A stretch of 64,000 nt of DNA from Brassica napus (taxonomy: Eukaryota > Streptophyta > Magnoliopsida > Brassicales > Brassicaceae), in the NCBI RefSeq assembly GCF_020379485.1, contig NC_063448.1, forward strand, positions 22,963,726 to 23,027,725, given 5' to 3'. A program made the position numbers and the translations under genes. Under the pieces are notes generated by a model, which was given only the letters and a program-made list of their open reading frames with translations, searched no databases and was not told the DNA's origin. Within the stretch, counting starts at the first letter, position 1; each line of letters begins with the position of its first letter. Below, one piece after another: positions 34,701-46,565 of this stretch.

Positions 34701-37044
34701 TACTGAAGGATAGTGACCAACATAGAAACAACTTCAACTATATGCTTGCTTTTGTTCAACATCACACAGCTAGCCCTGCAAAATATTCAAACTCCATAGT
34801 TAGACAAAGAAATGTTTAGCAGGATCATGTTTACTTTTGGTGAAAAAGCAAAAGCACGGTATCTACCAGTTGAACACCAAACACATGCATTTCTATTACT
34901 TCCTGCTAGCATTAAATAAATGAATACATGTCAGAAAAGAGCACAAAGATCAAAATGAAGTCATGACGCAATTAGCACAACATACCAATCTAGTTCCAAC
35001 CAAGTCTCTCGCAACCACAATGAAAGCATCCACTAGTGTCTTGACAATGCAGCTGAAATTTCTATTGTCCTGAATAGTCTCAGAAACTTAGTACTTGGTC
35101 CTATAAGCATTTATCATAGTAACTGTCAATCATAAGTACTTACTTCCGAGTTCTTCCCTGGGACTTACTTAAGACATCGCATAAGCAATCTGAATACCGG
35201 CAATGCTTCATGACGGCATGAGCAACAAGGGAAGCCATTGATGAGACTAACTCCCTCACAAACAAAGACGGGGATGAATCTGCAAATGGGGTACGTAATA
35301 TTACAAAATTCACGAATGGCTCCAGAAAATTCACATACTCCCACCATCCCCAATCGCTGAGTACGCATCACAAAGAGTGATACTTGGTGAAGAAGCTCTG
35401 CCTACGTCTCCACTCAGCATGAAAGAATCTGCAAAGCAACAACAACGAGGAGAAGCATCAAAATCTTGTTAATAATATCAATAGTGCCGGCCATTACTAA
35501 ATAATCAATGCATATATTTTTTTCTTAATCAATTTGAATTGCTATGATCAGGAACGACTATGTGTATCACATACCCTCACAAACAGATGATTCTCGGTCG
35601 AATTGAACTTCCAATCCCCATGTTTCTTAAGTGATGTGTAGTTTGGATGGTGTCTCTTCACGGTCTTCAGTTACGTTCTCCTTGGTGTGGCTTTTGGTTA
35701 TGTTCCCTATACCTTGAAGCTTCTGGGTCCTCCTTGTGGTGATCTCTGGTAATGCTTTGCTGTTCTTCCTTGTTTTGTAGCTTATTTATAAATCTTTATA
35801 AAATAAATTGGTTTATGAATCATAATAAATGATTTATAAGCCTTTATAAATTATTTTATGGTTTCTTTTAATTTTAGATTACCAAATTCTTTGCATATGT
35901 GCAGTTCTCAACTATGGTTTACATGAAATCAAATATTTTTATTTTCAAGTACACTAATGCTTATTTACAGTTAATACACACAATTCAGATGCAACAAAAA
36001 AGAGAGATAGAGATTGGAAGAAACATTATAACTATTTATAAATCATTTATAATTGTTTTTAAATCACGAGTGGATAGATAAAATAATAAGCTTTAAGATA
36101 TTCTTATAGCTCATTGATTAACAAAGAAGACACTGAAAGACTCCATTGTGCATTGCCAAAATGTAAAGTCCCTGAGTTTGTGAATAATGAACGGTTCCTC
36201 TTCTTGGTAAGGTGCTCACATCTTCTGCATGTTTGAATCAAATATTGTATTTATTTTACTAATCTACAGCATGATTGATCTACATATGTTAGGAAGATGG
36301 GGTAGATATGGCGACTATTCTTAAGATTGCATATTATTATTGACGTGGGAAGAAACCTGATTACATTTATGATTACACTCTGTCTACTCTCTTTGAGCTC
36401 AAAGAGTTTGAACAATCACAAAGGTAAGTGAGTTCAGAGCTTTAACTAAAACAAAACGTTTTGCTTCTGTTACTGTAAGAAAAGACTGAAGTATTATTAT
36501 CTTTCAGGACTTTATAAAATATTGTTAATCATTTATAGACGTTTAAAAGGTCTATAAATCACTTTTTTAAATGATAATAAATAATATATATGTTTGTAAA
36601 AATCTACAAATCATTTGTAAATATTTAAAAATCATTTATAAATAATTTATAATGGTTTATAAACCATATATAAGGGTTTATAAATCTCTTATAAAATATT
36701 ATAAATCATTTATAAGAGTTTATAAAGAAATTTATTATTTTTTATAAGAAAATGTATAGATTATATATAACGGTTTATAAATATTTTATTAAGACAATTA
36801 TAAGATTTTATAAAGCACTTTATAGATCATATATATGGATTTGTAAAACCAATTATGAGGTTCATAAATCTATTTATAATTGGTTATCAAAACAATTTAT
36901 AAGGCTTTCTAAATATCTTTTAAAATATAATTCATTTATAAGAGTTTATGAAATCAGTCTATAAGGATATGTATAACAAGCTTGAACTTAGTTTTCTGTA
37001 AGGCTATATAACGATTATAAATAATTTATAAATGTTTTTGAATC

Positions 37045-37289
37045 TCGGTCGAATTGAACTTCCAATCCCCATGTTTCTGTTCGTAACCGATAAGAATCAA
37101 AAACCCTTCGAGTGCAGATTGGAGCTCGAGAAAACCGCGGGAGAGGTCCAGAACGGAGTCTGATACTAAACTGCATAGCTCATGAACAGATTGATCGACG
37201 ATGGTGATAGATTCGGAAAACCATTTGAGGTTGTAGTCCTCGTCAAATCTCGCCGGAGAACTAGCCAGAGAATTCGTCAACGTCGTCAA
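37045..37289 (-). pseudogene. Exon-like fragment of the same captured gene at the MULE right arm
   Basis: Open on the minus strand and GC-richer than its surroundings; it reads [20 protein letters not shown], then [20 protein letters not shown] and a [13 protein letters not shown] stretch, before meeting the truncated third tandem copy at 37045. There is no ATG at its start; upstream the same strand repeats a CTCCGGCGAGA word and has stops. It looks like a first exon cut at its 5' end. I do not recognise the protein family. Confidence 0.5.
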
Positions 37290-37566
37290 GTCTCGCCGGA
37301 GAACTCGCTATTGTCGTCGAATCTCGCCGGAGTACTGTTCAGAATTGGCCAATCTCGTCGGCTTTGATCATCGAATATATTCAATTTCGTGGATCTGAGA
37401 TCTGAAGAAATTGTAGGAAAAAAGTAGTTATTTAATTAGTTAAAGGTAAAGAGTTACTTTACCGATTAAAATTTTAATGGTAAAGTTGGTTAAGGTAGAA
37501 ATTAAAATTGGTATCTCCAAAGTGGTATCTTTAAAGTGCTATTTTTGGCAATTTTCTTATAATCAA

Positions 37567-38955
37567 CCAATATCAAGAGCATCTCCAAAAATTATTTTAT
37601 AACTTCAAATATGATTTTTTTTTTTCCAAAAGAAACTTCAAGTTTCATACTTTTATTGCATTTTGATACTTATAATTATACATAATATTTATGATTATTA
37701 AATATTTTATTGTTTATCATTTTAATCATTAAATTTTTTATATCTCATAAATATTTGGAATTTGTTATTACAAATTTAGTTCTACATATAAAATTAATAA
37801 ACTTGAAAATAAAATTTAAAATGCTACGGAATAATGTGGCATTTTGGAAACAAATTTATGTAATAATGTGTTATTTTGTTTGCAATTTAATATTTAATCA
37901 TATATTTCTATGTAATATTTTATATTTTAATGTAATATTTTTTAATTAATATTACTGTAATATTTTGTATACGTGATAATTATTTATTAATTTTTTATAT
38001 TTATGATTAATTATGATAAATATAAGGATCATTATATAAATGCAAATACTTTTGAAGTCAAGTTTGAAATTTAAAAACAAAACACCTTCAAAATTCAAAT
38101 ATAATTTTTTTAAATATGCTAATTTGTGGAAATAAACAAGTTGATACGACAAAAAAAAATTCTAGTTCAATTTTAACTCAAATAAATATTTAATACTCTT
38201 AATTAATAAAATACCTTTTAGTAGAAAATATCTGCTAGTTAACTAGAAGTTAATTAAAAGTACGCAAAGTAAGATATTGAATAAAAAATATAAAACAAAG
38301 TATATGATAAATATTTTGGATTTGATCTATAATAGAGCTCTAGTGAACAGTTTATATAATGTTGGTGGTCCAGTGGTAATAATAATTGATTTAAATAAAA
38401 GTCTTCAGGAGAATGTTTTATTTTCTTAACAAGTGCAAGGTCCTATAGCGACATTCTTCATAATTGGTTTCCATAATTTTATTCAAAATTGTTTTTAATT
38501 TTATTTTATAAAAACCTTATTTAATGTGTTGTAGTTAAGTTATATGCATATTAAAAAGACATTATAAAATAAGTACAATATATTCCTAAGAATTAGAAAG
38601 ATATTGATAAATATCCATACTTTTTCTTATAAAATTTAAGAAAACATTAATAAATTTATATTTAAAATATATTTTCAAATTTATATTTATGAAGTCATTC
38701 ATGAACTCATATTTATGAATACCTTGCTAATTATTATTTCTATGTATATTTAAAATTCATTCTAAATTTATATGATATCTTTTTGAATTAGACATATTTG
38801 TAAACATAAAGTATTACTGAATATATAATTATCGTTCAAAATTTTACGAATATATTATATCTATAATATTTTTATAAAATTTAGATATCAAATTTAGGAA
38901 AGATTTCATAAATTTAAATTCAAAAAGTTCAAATCTAGGAAGTACAATAATTAAG
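37567..38955. other. AT-rich intergenic DNA, no gene seen
   Basis: Very low GC with many TAATATTTT words. An AAGAGCATCTCCAAAAATT word at 37574 resembles the end of a small MITE, but no partner end was found nearby. Confidence 0.55.
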
Positions 38956-40065
38956 AGGTTGATTGTTTGTGGTTTTTGCTTTGGTTTTTGGTTTTGCTTT
39001 TGTAGAAACCATTTTTCATCCAATCAAGTTTTTGGTTTTAGTTTTTATTTTTATAAAAACCATTTGAGTTGCCAATCAAGATTTTCAATAAATAGATTCC
39101 CTAAAATTTAGGGAAACTTGTTTTTGAAAAATTTAACCAATTTATGAAGAAAAACCAAAAACCAACTTTTGTGAGCTTTTATGAAGAAAAACGAATTTTG
39201 ATTTTTTTTGTAGAAACGACTACATTATAATTAATTAAGAATTAATAAATAATATTTTCATAAAAATTAAAATTATCATAAAATATTTTGTACATTAGAT
39301 ATCATTTAAACAATAATGTGAAATATTTTAATTTGTGTTTCATATCAGTAAATAAATTTATATATTTTATAAATAATATTATTTAATTTTAAAACTTAGT
39401 TATTAGTTTCTATAAATAAAACAATTGAATTATATACATTAAAAATAACAAAAAATTATTAAAACATAATATGTTTAATTAATAAAATATATTGTATAAT
39501 CCTGAATTATAAAAATTGCCATTCAACTTTAAGAAAATTTAAATAATTTATATAAGAAAATTTATGATTAGTTTCAAAATTTTATGTATTTTTATTTTTG
39601 TATCATTTATAATATTTATATAAGAAAAACTATTTCTATTCAAGTTTTAAAAATTAAAAATAATTTATATAAGAAAATTTTCTAAGTAGTTTCAAAATTT
39701 AATATTTTTATTTTTGTGTAAATTTATATATATATTATGATTTATATTTTACTATAATATATTTTTTATAAAAATATAATAATAAAAATATGTTATTTTA
39801 TCTTATTTTAAAATAATAATCACAGTATTTTGATAAATTTCAATCTAAATATTTATTTCTATATTATTATATTATTTTTAAGTAATGTATTTCTTAATTT
39901 TTGAATTTTTTTAAAAAATACAGCAAATCCAAAAACCAAAATCTAAATCTAAAAACCAAAAACCAAAAACCCAAAGCTGAAAACCAAAAACCAAAATCTA
40001 AAAACCAAAATCTAAAATCTAAAAACCAAAAACTAAAACTAAAAACTACTGAAACAATCATCACC
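38956..40065. mobile_element. Putative MITE-like element with GGTTTTTGG-rich inverted ends
   Basis: The left end GGTTGATTGTTTGTGGTTTT and the reversed right end GGTGATTGTTTCAGTAGTTT are inverted and both run into long tracts of the word TTTTTGGTTTT (38960-39070 and, as AAAACCAAAAA, 39125-39165 and 39925-40050). The interior of about 0.75 kb is plain AT-rich DNA. No convincing target duplication. The lysine/asparagine-rich frame at 39901-40179 is only a translation of these repeats. Confidence 0.5.
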
Positions 40066-41394
40066 TTAGTTTTACCATCACTTTTGATGAATGGTAAAAG
40101 ACATTTTATAACCACATGGTTAACTAATCTAGATTTAGGATTTAGAGTTGAGGGGTGTGGTAGAGTTTTTAGAATGTGAAATTTAGGATTCTAATATAAA
40201 TAAATACTTAAAATAATATAATAATATTTTTTTAAATAGTATCAAAAATAATTTTTCGATTTTCAAAAAAAAATTTGAAAACAAAATGGTAAACATGAAA
40301 ATTCTCCAAAAGATATTTATAACCCTAAGGTTAACTAATATATACTATGTATTTTGGTTCCGACAATTCAAAACAATATTTTTTTTATCTTTTAACCCCC
40401 ACATCTTTTTTTCTTCCACATAACAATTCAACGCCCACTTATTTTTTTTGTATTCTACAATAGTTTTGTTTAATAAAATTCAACACTATATCATTTTTTT
40501 ATATTAATAAAAGTTAGAAAATTTTCCAAATATGAATCAAAACTTGATTTAACCCCAAAAATATTTCAAAACTTGAATCAAATTTAAAAATAACCCAAAA
40601 GGTTATTGAAATTACAATCAGCCCACTATGACCAAACAAAACTAAACTAGACTATGTATTTTTACAAATATAACCTCATAAAATTTTTGAAGTTTTGTAA
40701 GTCTTCTAAGGTTCTGTAAGTCTAAATTCTTTTCATAAAGCAGATCTTAAAAATAATTTATAAATTTTATAAAAAATATCAGGCTCTTATGGCCAAACAA
40801 AAAATCAGAATTTATTTTTACGATTATAATCTCGTAAAGTCTTATGAAGTTTTGTAAGTCTTCTAAGGTTCTGTGTGTCTTTTGGAAGACATGCAAGAAT
40901 TGTTCTCATATAGTAGATCTTGAAAATAATTTATAAAGTTCATAAAAACTATTTTTTGGGAGAAAATTGAAATCATATAATTCTAAACATTTTTAAATGA
41001 TATAAATTAAGATCTCGTCAAATTGAACTGTTTTTAACATAGATGAGTGAATGTAGTGTGTCATGGTATTCTTTGGTTAAGCGTATGGTAACATATGTTG
41101 TAGTATTGTATTTATTATTAGGGTTAGATTTTGGAAGTTTAACTCTTTTTGAAAAATTAAATTTTAGTTGTTTAGTTTTGTGTATATTAAACACGTTTAA
41201 AGTTGATTTTAAGTTTTATGAAATGTTTGTTTCTAGTTAGTTAGTTATTTTGAGTTTAGGGTTTAGGTGACTTAAGTCTTCCCATATCTCATTTTTCATA
41301 ATATATATGAGTGTTTTGGTAAGTTTCTATATCTCATTTTTCTTCATTTGGTAATCTTTCATTGTTTAAAGCTCTTACTTTTTTCTCAAACTAA
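40066..41394. other. Intergenic; holds an inverted copy of the 11.8-kb repeat
   Basis: About 40395-40510 is the reverse complement, with scattered changes, of 11778-11895 (shared word AACAAAACTATTGTAGA on one strand). Further right, two diverged copies of a unit with GAAGTTTTGTAAGTCTTCTA lie at about 40690 and 40848. No gene seen. Confidence 0.55.
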
Positions 41395-42044
41395 GGAGGT
41401 GATTGAAATGAGCTGTAACTTTATGTTTTTGGTTGTAGAATTTAAGCTGTAGATTTATTTGATGTAGATTATTTTGTTGTAGCTTTGTAAAGCAGTATTT
41501 TTTTGCTTTGGAAATAAAGCTCCCTACAACCATATTTTGGGTGTGATTGGCTATTGCTGTAGTTGCTCTCCACAGCCACAATTATACCCACAACTCTATT
41601 TGGAAATAAAGCTCCCTACAAACATATTTTGGGTGTGATTGGCTATTGCTGTAGTTACTCTCCACAGCCACAATTATACCCACAGCTCAAAATCTACACC
41701 AATCTTGATTTATATTTTTTTTCAAAGCTCACAACCCTTTTTTTTAGTCCACAACACTTCTTTGATTATATGTCTTTATAATTGCTCTGCAGAGATAAAT
41801 TCCTACAACTCAAATTTAAAGACTTTTAAAAGTTAAAAATCTAGAGCCAAAGCCAAAAAAATCACAGCAATATTTCTACAACCAAAAAATGAAATCACAG
41901 CTCTTACCAATCACACCATTTAATTTTATAGAGATTTTTTTGCTGTGAGTTTTTAGGGAAAAGAAAGCTCGATGGTTTACATATATGGTTCGAGACTAAA
42001 TTTTGGCTGTCTAGAGAATTTACAGCCGCAACCAATCATCCCCT
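41395..42044. mobile_element. Nested hAT-like MITEs
   Basis: Outer ends GGAGGTGATTGAAATGAGCT and, reversed, AGGGGATGATTGGTTGCGGC pair loosely. Inner ends GGGTGTGATTGGCTATTGCT (41539) and, reversed, AATGGTGTGATTGGTAAGAG (ending about 41918) pair better. Both are filled with GCTGTAG, CTACAACC and CCACAGCC words in both orientations. No transposase. Target duplications are unclear. Confidence 0.55.
41509..41692 (+). repeat. 92-bp tandem duplication in the MITE
   Basis: TGGAAATAAAGCTCCCTACA and what follows occur at 41509 and 41601, with a few substitutions over 92 bp. The copy repeats the left end of the inner MITE. Confidence 0.9.
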
Positions 42045-42220
42045 AAAACTCTCCGACCTCTCTCTAATCTCTTAGAATTTGAAAAAAAAAGTTTATATCA
42101 ATTTTTCATTTTTTTTGTCTCATGTCTTTCTCACTAATTCATCTTATTTTGTAGGTTTTTCATTACAATGCTCTCATCTTCCATTTTTTTAAAAGTAGAT
42201 CTATAAATCATATTTTTTAA

Positions 42221-43374
42221 GGGAAAATTACCAAAATAGAACAAAAATTTAGGATGGTTGTCCCCTTAGTATAATACCATCACTTAGTTGTCCCTATAGT
42301 ATAATATTTTTCATAATTCCAAAATTAACCTTTCATTAATCAAATTAAACACAAATAAAAACCATTTTTAAAAGTTTAATGAAAAAGGATAAAAATAAAA
42401 TGTCTTAGAAAGGCAAAAGAAATGTAAAAACAATTAAAAAAGGGAACAAAAGACACGGAACCAAATATCCCGTAACCCGAATCTTCTTCCATATCAAAAT
42501 CTTCCACAGCCATTCTTTTAAAATCCTCTAAGATAGAACTTGATTCCAATAACAGTAGTCTATCCTCTTTTTCATCAGCCGAAAAAACCATCCCATGGTT
42601 GCACCAAATTCCCAAACACCATATGTTGTATAGATATGGATCATAGAACAAGAGTTTGTGAAAATCACAAGACAAACTATGGAGAAGTCATAGATTGATG
42701 AAGAAGAAAAGGCAAAATATTTTTTTTTTAATATATATTAGCAAAGAAAATCGATCAAAACACATTTTAGGAAGTTAGAATATTTTCTTAACTAAAACTT
42801 CCTTAATTTTCGAAAAACAGATTTTCTTATCCGTAGAAAGTACCTTCTACAATGAGTAGAACAATGACGAAAATCTTGAATGCAATTTCTACCTCACGTA
42901 GACGTACGTGTTGTATTTAGATTTGGCATTCCCGAAATTTTTAAATATCTCATAAAAGTAGAAATTGCATTCGAGAGAAAAGTAGATATCTTTACAATTA
43001 GTAGAATTCACATTCCCCATATTTAGAATTTTAATTAAAATTTGATTGTTCGTTCTAAAAAAAGTAGGTGGACTTGTTTACTCTGAAATTTATTTTCTAC
43101 TAACCCATTTTCCGTAGATGACGAATTATACTTTTAGTAGAGCATAATTTAAGATTTTTATTTACCAAGTTTTTTCAACAAAAAAAATATGTGTTTGTGT
43201 ATATGGGTGTTTTATTAATTTTTTATATTTTTAGTCTTTTTTTTTATTCATAAAACTATTTATTTCATTAAGTTTCAGAAATGAAAAGGGTAAAAGGGAG
43301 ACAAAATAGACAAAATTGGTTTTATACCGAAGGGACAACCACCCTAAATTTTTGTTCCGTTTTGAAATTTTTTT
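42221..43374. mobile_element. Short MULE-type element with about 55-bp inverted ends
   Basis: GAACAAAAATTTAGGATGGT near the left end and, reversed, GAACAAAAATTTAGGGTGGT near the right end belong to an inverted repeat of about 55 bp; both continue TGTCCC..GTATAA.ACC. Outermost bases are AAAATTACCAAAATA and, reversed, AAAATTTCAAAAC. Flanks ATTTTTTAA (42212) and TTTTTTTAA (43375) could be a 9-bp duplication, but in such a T-rich place that is weak. Confidence 0.65.
42376..42675 (-). pseudogene. Possible captured coding fragment, unrecognised
   Basis: A minus-strand frame within the short MULE, without an ATG at its beginning; the first ATG is at about 42588. The middle reads FSADEKEDRLLLLESSSILE, then DFKRMAVEDFDMEEDSGYG, polar and acidic unlike the hydrophobic, T-rich rest. 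Non-autonomous MULEs often carry host gene fragments, which would explain it. No family recognised; a chance frame is possible. Confidence 0.3.
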
Positions 43375-43383
43375 TTTTTTTTA

Positions 43384-45009
43384 ATTTGGAACCTCTTGTT
43401 GTTTAAAGATCTTACTTTATGAAAACTTTTTTGATTGTTTTAAGCTCTTACGTTATTTTTGTTTTTTTCTATGTTTTGAAACCATTTAAATGCTTTTAGA
43501 TATGCATGTTTTTCATATCTGTGATGCACTTGGAAAGACTTCTAGGGAAGTCTTCTCGGAAGTCTTATAACATTTAATGCACTAGAAGACTTCCAGAAAA
43601 TCTTCTGGAAGTCTTCTGGCGGAGTCTTCTTCCATGTCAAGTGGAGTCTAAACTTGTCTCTGTGGAGGAATGATCTATAATAGTTTTGTTTATGGTTTGT
43701 TTTGTGATTTGTAGGTGTACTCTTTTAGTTGTGAATTTTTTTGTAAAATTGAAGAGAAATTAATGAAACAAATTTAGTAATTATCTTCATGTCTACAATC
43801 TTATCTTGCGAAAATTTATTGGTACAACTTCAATAGCAAAACAGAAAAATAGTCAAATTTACTACAACTAATGGAGAAAACTTCTCAAGAAAACTTAGTC
43901 AAATTTACAAAGATCAAACATTACATAAATTCAAACATATAACAGTTTTATTACAAGTTTTCTGGGAAATATTTTGGAAGACTACAAACATTACATAAAT
44001 CTCTCGGAAGACTTAAATTTAAAGCGAAAAATTTAAAGCAGCAAAATTAAAATATAAGCGGAAAATTTAAGCAGAGAATTTAAACTCAAATTTTAATTTT
44101 CACTTAAAATTTGAGTTTTAATTTTCCGCTTGAAATTTCAAATTTCATGAAAGTTAAAAGTATATCTTATGATCTAAGAAGACACATTAAACCATATGAC
44201 TTGATATTCTTGAAGATACTTGACACTTTTGAAATTTAAAAATATAAACCTAAATCGTCTCTTTCCTTTTTAAATTTTTCTTTTCACATGTGTTTCCTTT
44301 TCATTACACATACATACTATATTTCATCATACATTGATGGTCATTCATATTATTTCATTTCGTGATATATATTTAGTACTCGTACACGTTGATTTAGTAT
44401 TAGTAAACATTGTTTATAATTTTTTTTAACTTTAACTAGTTATATATACAATAGTGGTCACAATTACTTTAAATATTTCTCACTGTATTTTCAGTTTTGT
44501 CACATTGTTACATATATACATATATTTAAAATATATATTAAATGAAAAAACTTAAAACCCGGTTGGACCGGTCTGACCAGTCATCCAGTAACAATGCCGA
44601 GTCGGTGACTGGTCCGGTTTTTAAAACTTTGGTGTTAACCAAAGGTTTGACAAGATTCTTGGAATAAAACACAGTTTTATTTTTTAATTGCAAAAGTAAC
44701 CTGAGAATACTTTAAACCGGCAGTCACAAGACTTCCACCGATAGTTCAGAATATTTCCGGAAGTCTTCTGACCAAAGATTTCCATGTAAATCTTCTAGAA
44801 ATAGTCAAATTTCTGACACAGTTTGAACAATTGGAAAATGAACCTCCTTATTACGTGTAAGTGTTATCTGGTATTTTTTTTGAAATTTTTTTGTTAACAA
44901 AGAAAAGTTAAAAGACATAGAGGGAAGTCTTCTATAGAAAACAGAGTATGATCAAATATGTATGATCAATTCAATACATGAGACTCATGACAAGTAAACA
45001 AAATACAAT
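43384..45009. other. Intergenic with dispersed GGAAGTCTTC words
   Basis: AGACTTCC / GGAAGTCTTC words recur around 43535-43630, 43975-44010 and 44725-44770, often as inverted pairs, and an AAATTTAAGCGGAAAATT palindrome-like stretch lies near 44030-44140. No gene or bounded element could be defined. Confidence 0.5.
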
Positions 45010-45646
45010 CACTACAAAAAAACACGTCCACAACAACCACAATTTTGGTCGTTAATTCGTTGTTCCTTACCAATTACGACGAACTAACGACAAAAACACG
45101 ATTCGTCGTTAGTAGCTCATCGTAACGGATTGATAATCGTAAACTAGTTCGTCGTAAACATGACGTAAGTGTACGTATTTTTTCTGTAGTCGTACATCGG
45201 TCATAAATTGTAGTTGCGAAAACGATGTTTACTGGTCGTAATATTTATAACCAATCACTCATAATTTAGGAAATAAAATTTAAATTTAAAATTGAACATT
45301 TTATAAATTTAAATTTAGAAAACTTAAATAAAAATCTAATATATTAAATTTATAATGTCCAAAACACAAACCAAAAAACAATTCCTAAAGGTTAAGATCG
45401 TCGAAGAGCTCCAAAGTGTGATGTTCGGCCTGTCGCCCCTAAGTGGTTATAATCGTCTTCTTACCACCAGCATTTGTTAAAAACATAAAAATTAAAATTA
45501 GTGAAATGGAACAATTGTAATACATTAAAAACTATATTTCTAAACTAATTCCATACCTAATCTAATTCATTCATAAATGAATTCCATATCTAATCTAATT
45601 TCATTCCTAAACTAACCACATAAAGCTAAACTAAAAAACATACATT

Positions 45647-45677
<31 letters not shown>
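45647..45677. repeat. (AG)n microsatellite
   Basis: About 31 bp of AG repeats with one GGG interruption, in the leader-like part of the CACTA relic. Confidence 0.95.
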
Positions 45678-45678
<1 letters not shown>

Positions 45679-45764
45679 TGTTAGAGACCAAGGAGCAATT
45701 GAAATGGGTTCGATGGGTTCAAATATATATAAGATTCAGGAATCATCGTAATGTCGTCGTAATA

Positions 45765-46040
45765 TTACGACGAATTAGGGACGACCAGTGTTTATGGGTT
45801 TACGATGAATTATGGACGATTTGCGTTTATGGGTTTACGACGAATTAGGACGACCAGCGTTTTATGTTACGGCGAATTAGGGATGACATGTGTTTTTAAG
45901 GTTTACGTCGAATTAGGGCCGACCCGCGTTTTTATGTTACGACGAATTTGGGACGACCTGTGTTTTTAAGGTTTACGACGAATTTGGGACGACCTGTGTT
46001 TTTTATGTTACGAAGAAATAGGGACGAGCCGTGTATTTTT
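45765..46040. repeat. Tandem repeats of TTACGACGAATTAGGGACGACC
   Basis: Five to six imperfect units of about 44-47 bp, each with ACGAATT(A/T)GGGACGACC followed by TGTTTTTAAGGTTTACG or similar. The word content is that of CACTA subterminal repeats but is organised in tandem. Confidence 0.85.
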
Positions 46041-46070
46041 GACAACTTATTTATGACGAATAGAGTTTAT

Positions 46071-46565
46071 AACCTAAAATAAAAACTCTAAACCCTTAAC
46101 TTCTTAAGTTATATATACATTTCTCCATCTTAGTATCTCTAACTTTTAAACCTCCTATATCTTGTTTTCACATGAAAATTTATTTTTAAACATTGATTTG
46201 TTACATAATTTTAGAAAGATAATGAAAACAATGAGTATAATAATATAACTAACATATATATGTAATGTAGATATCTAAATGTACACAAAAATGATCTAAT
46301 GATTTAAATTTAGATGCTAAAAACTTTAAAATCATGAATATCAAAAGCCTAGAGTTTGAGACCAGATGGGATAAGATATAGTTGGTGGTAGTTTTTTTTT
46401 TGAGCAAGTTGATGGTAGTATTGACAGTCAAGTTAATGGGTTAAAATATGATGTATTTAATTAAAGTATATGTTTGTTTAAAGTTCAAAAAACTAATATG
46501 TTTGTTTTATTTGCAGTTTTATCTTAGGATCCCTTCTTCGGGAGTTTAACCCACTGCATGTTGGG
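46071..46565. other. Intergenic, no gene seen
   Basis: AT-rich; a short direct repeat of AGTTGGTGGTAGT / AGTTGATGGTAGT near 46380-46420. Nothing else. Confidence 0.5.

Larger units (their letters stand above)
27899..37066. repeat. 3,860-bp tandem repeat: two full copies and one truncated copy
   Basis: Copies start at 27901, 31761 and 35621, an exact period of 3,860. I noted only a few differences between copies one and two (for example near 29284/33144 and 29955-29970/33815-33830). CATGTTTCT is found at the left border of the first copy (27899), at both unit junctions and at the right border (37070), so the array fits unequal exchange at that 9-bp match. The third copy lacks about 2.4 kb: 37044 (equal to 29324) is joined to the unit tail (equal to 31734). 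Confidence 0.97.
26960..37556. mobile_element. Mutator-like element (MULE) with captured gene pieces and internal tandem array
   Basis: The left end GGGTAAATTTTACTTTTACA and the reversed right end GAAAATTGCCAAAAATAGCA continue into a shared CACTTT..GATACCACT stretch, a weak inverted repeat. A 10-bp duplication with one mismatch flanks them: TTATAACCAA (26950-26959) and TTATAATCAA (37557-37566). AAAATTGCCAAAAATA-type ends and 9-10-bp duplications fit MULEs. Inside are GC-richer exon-like pieces, a motif array and a 3,860-bp tandem unit. No MULE transposase was found, so the element is non-autonomous. Confidence 0.65.
45010..46070. mobile_element. Truncated CACTA relic
   Basis: CACTACAAAAAAACACGTCC at 45010 is a CACTA terminus, followed by subterminal words (ACGACGAACTAACGAC, TTCGTCGTTAG). 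At 45400-45720 come weak remnants like the 5' part of the Transposase_24 gene, including the (AG)n leader, and then a GACGAATTAGGGACGACC repeat block, which matches by position the internal block of the complete CACTA at 16381-17230. No right-hand ...TTGTAGTG end was found, so the other half is lost. Confidence 0.7.

Noticed and set aside
27899..37066. Centromeric satellite
   Set aside because: The unit is 3.9 kb, has two and a half copies and lies between MULE ends; it is a local tandem duplication.
39901..40179. Lys/Asn/Pro-rich 92-codon frame
   Set aside because: Direct translation of the AAAACCAAAAA repeats at the end of a MITE-like element.
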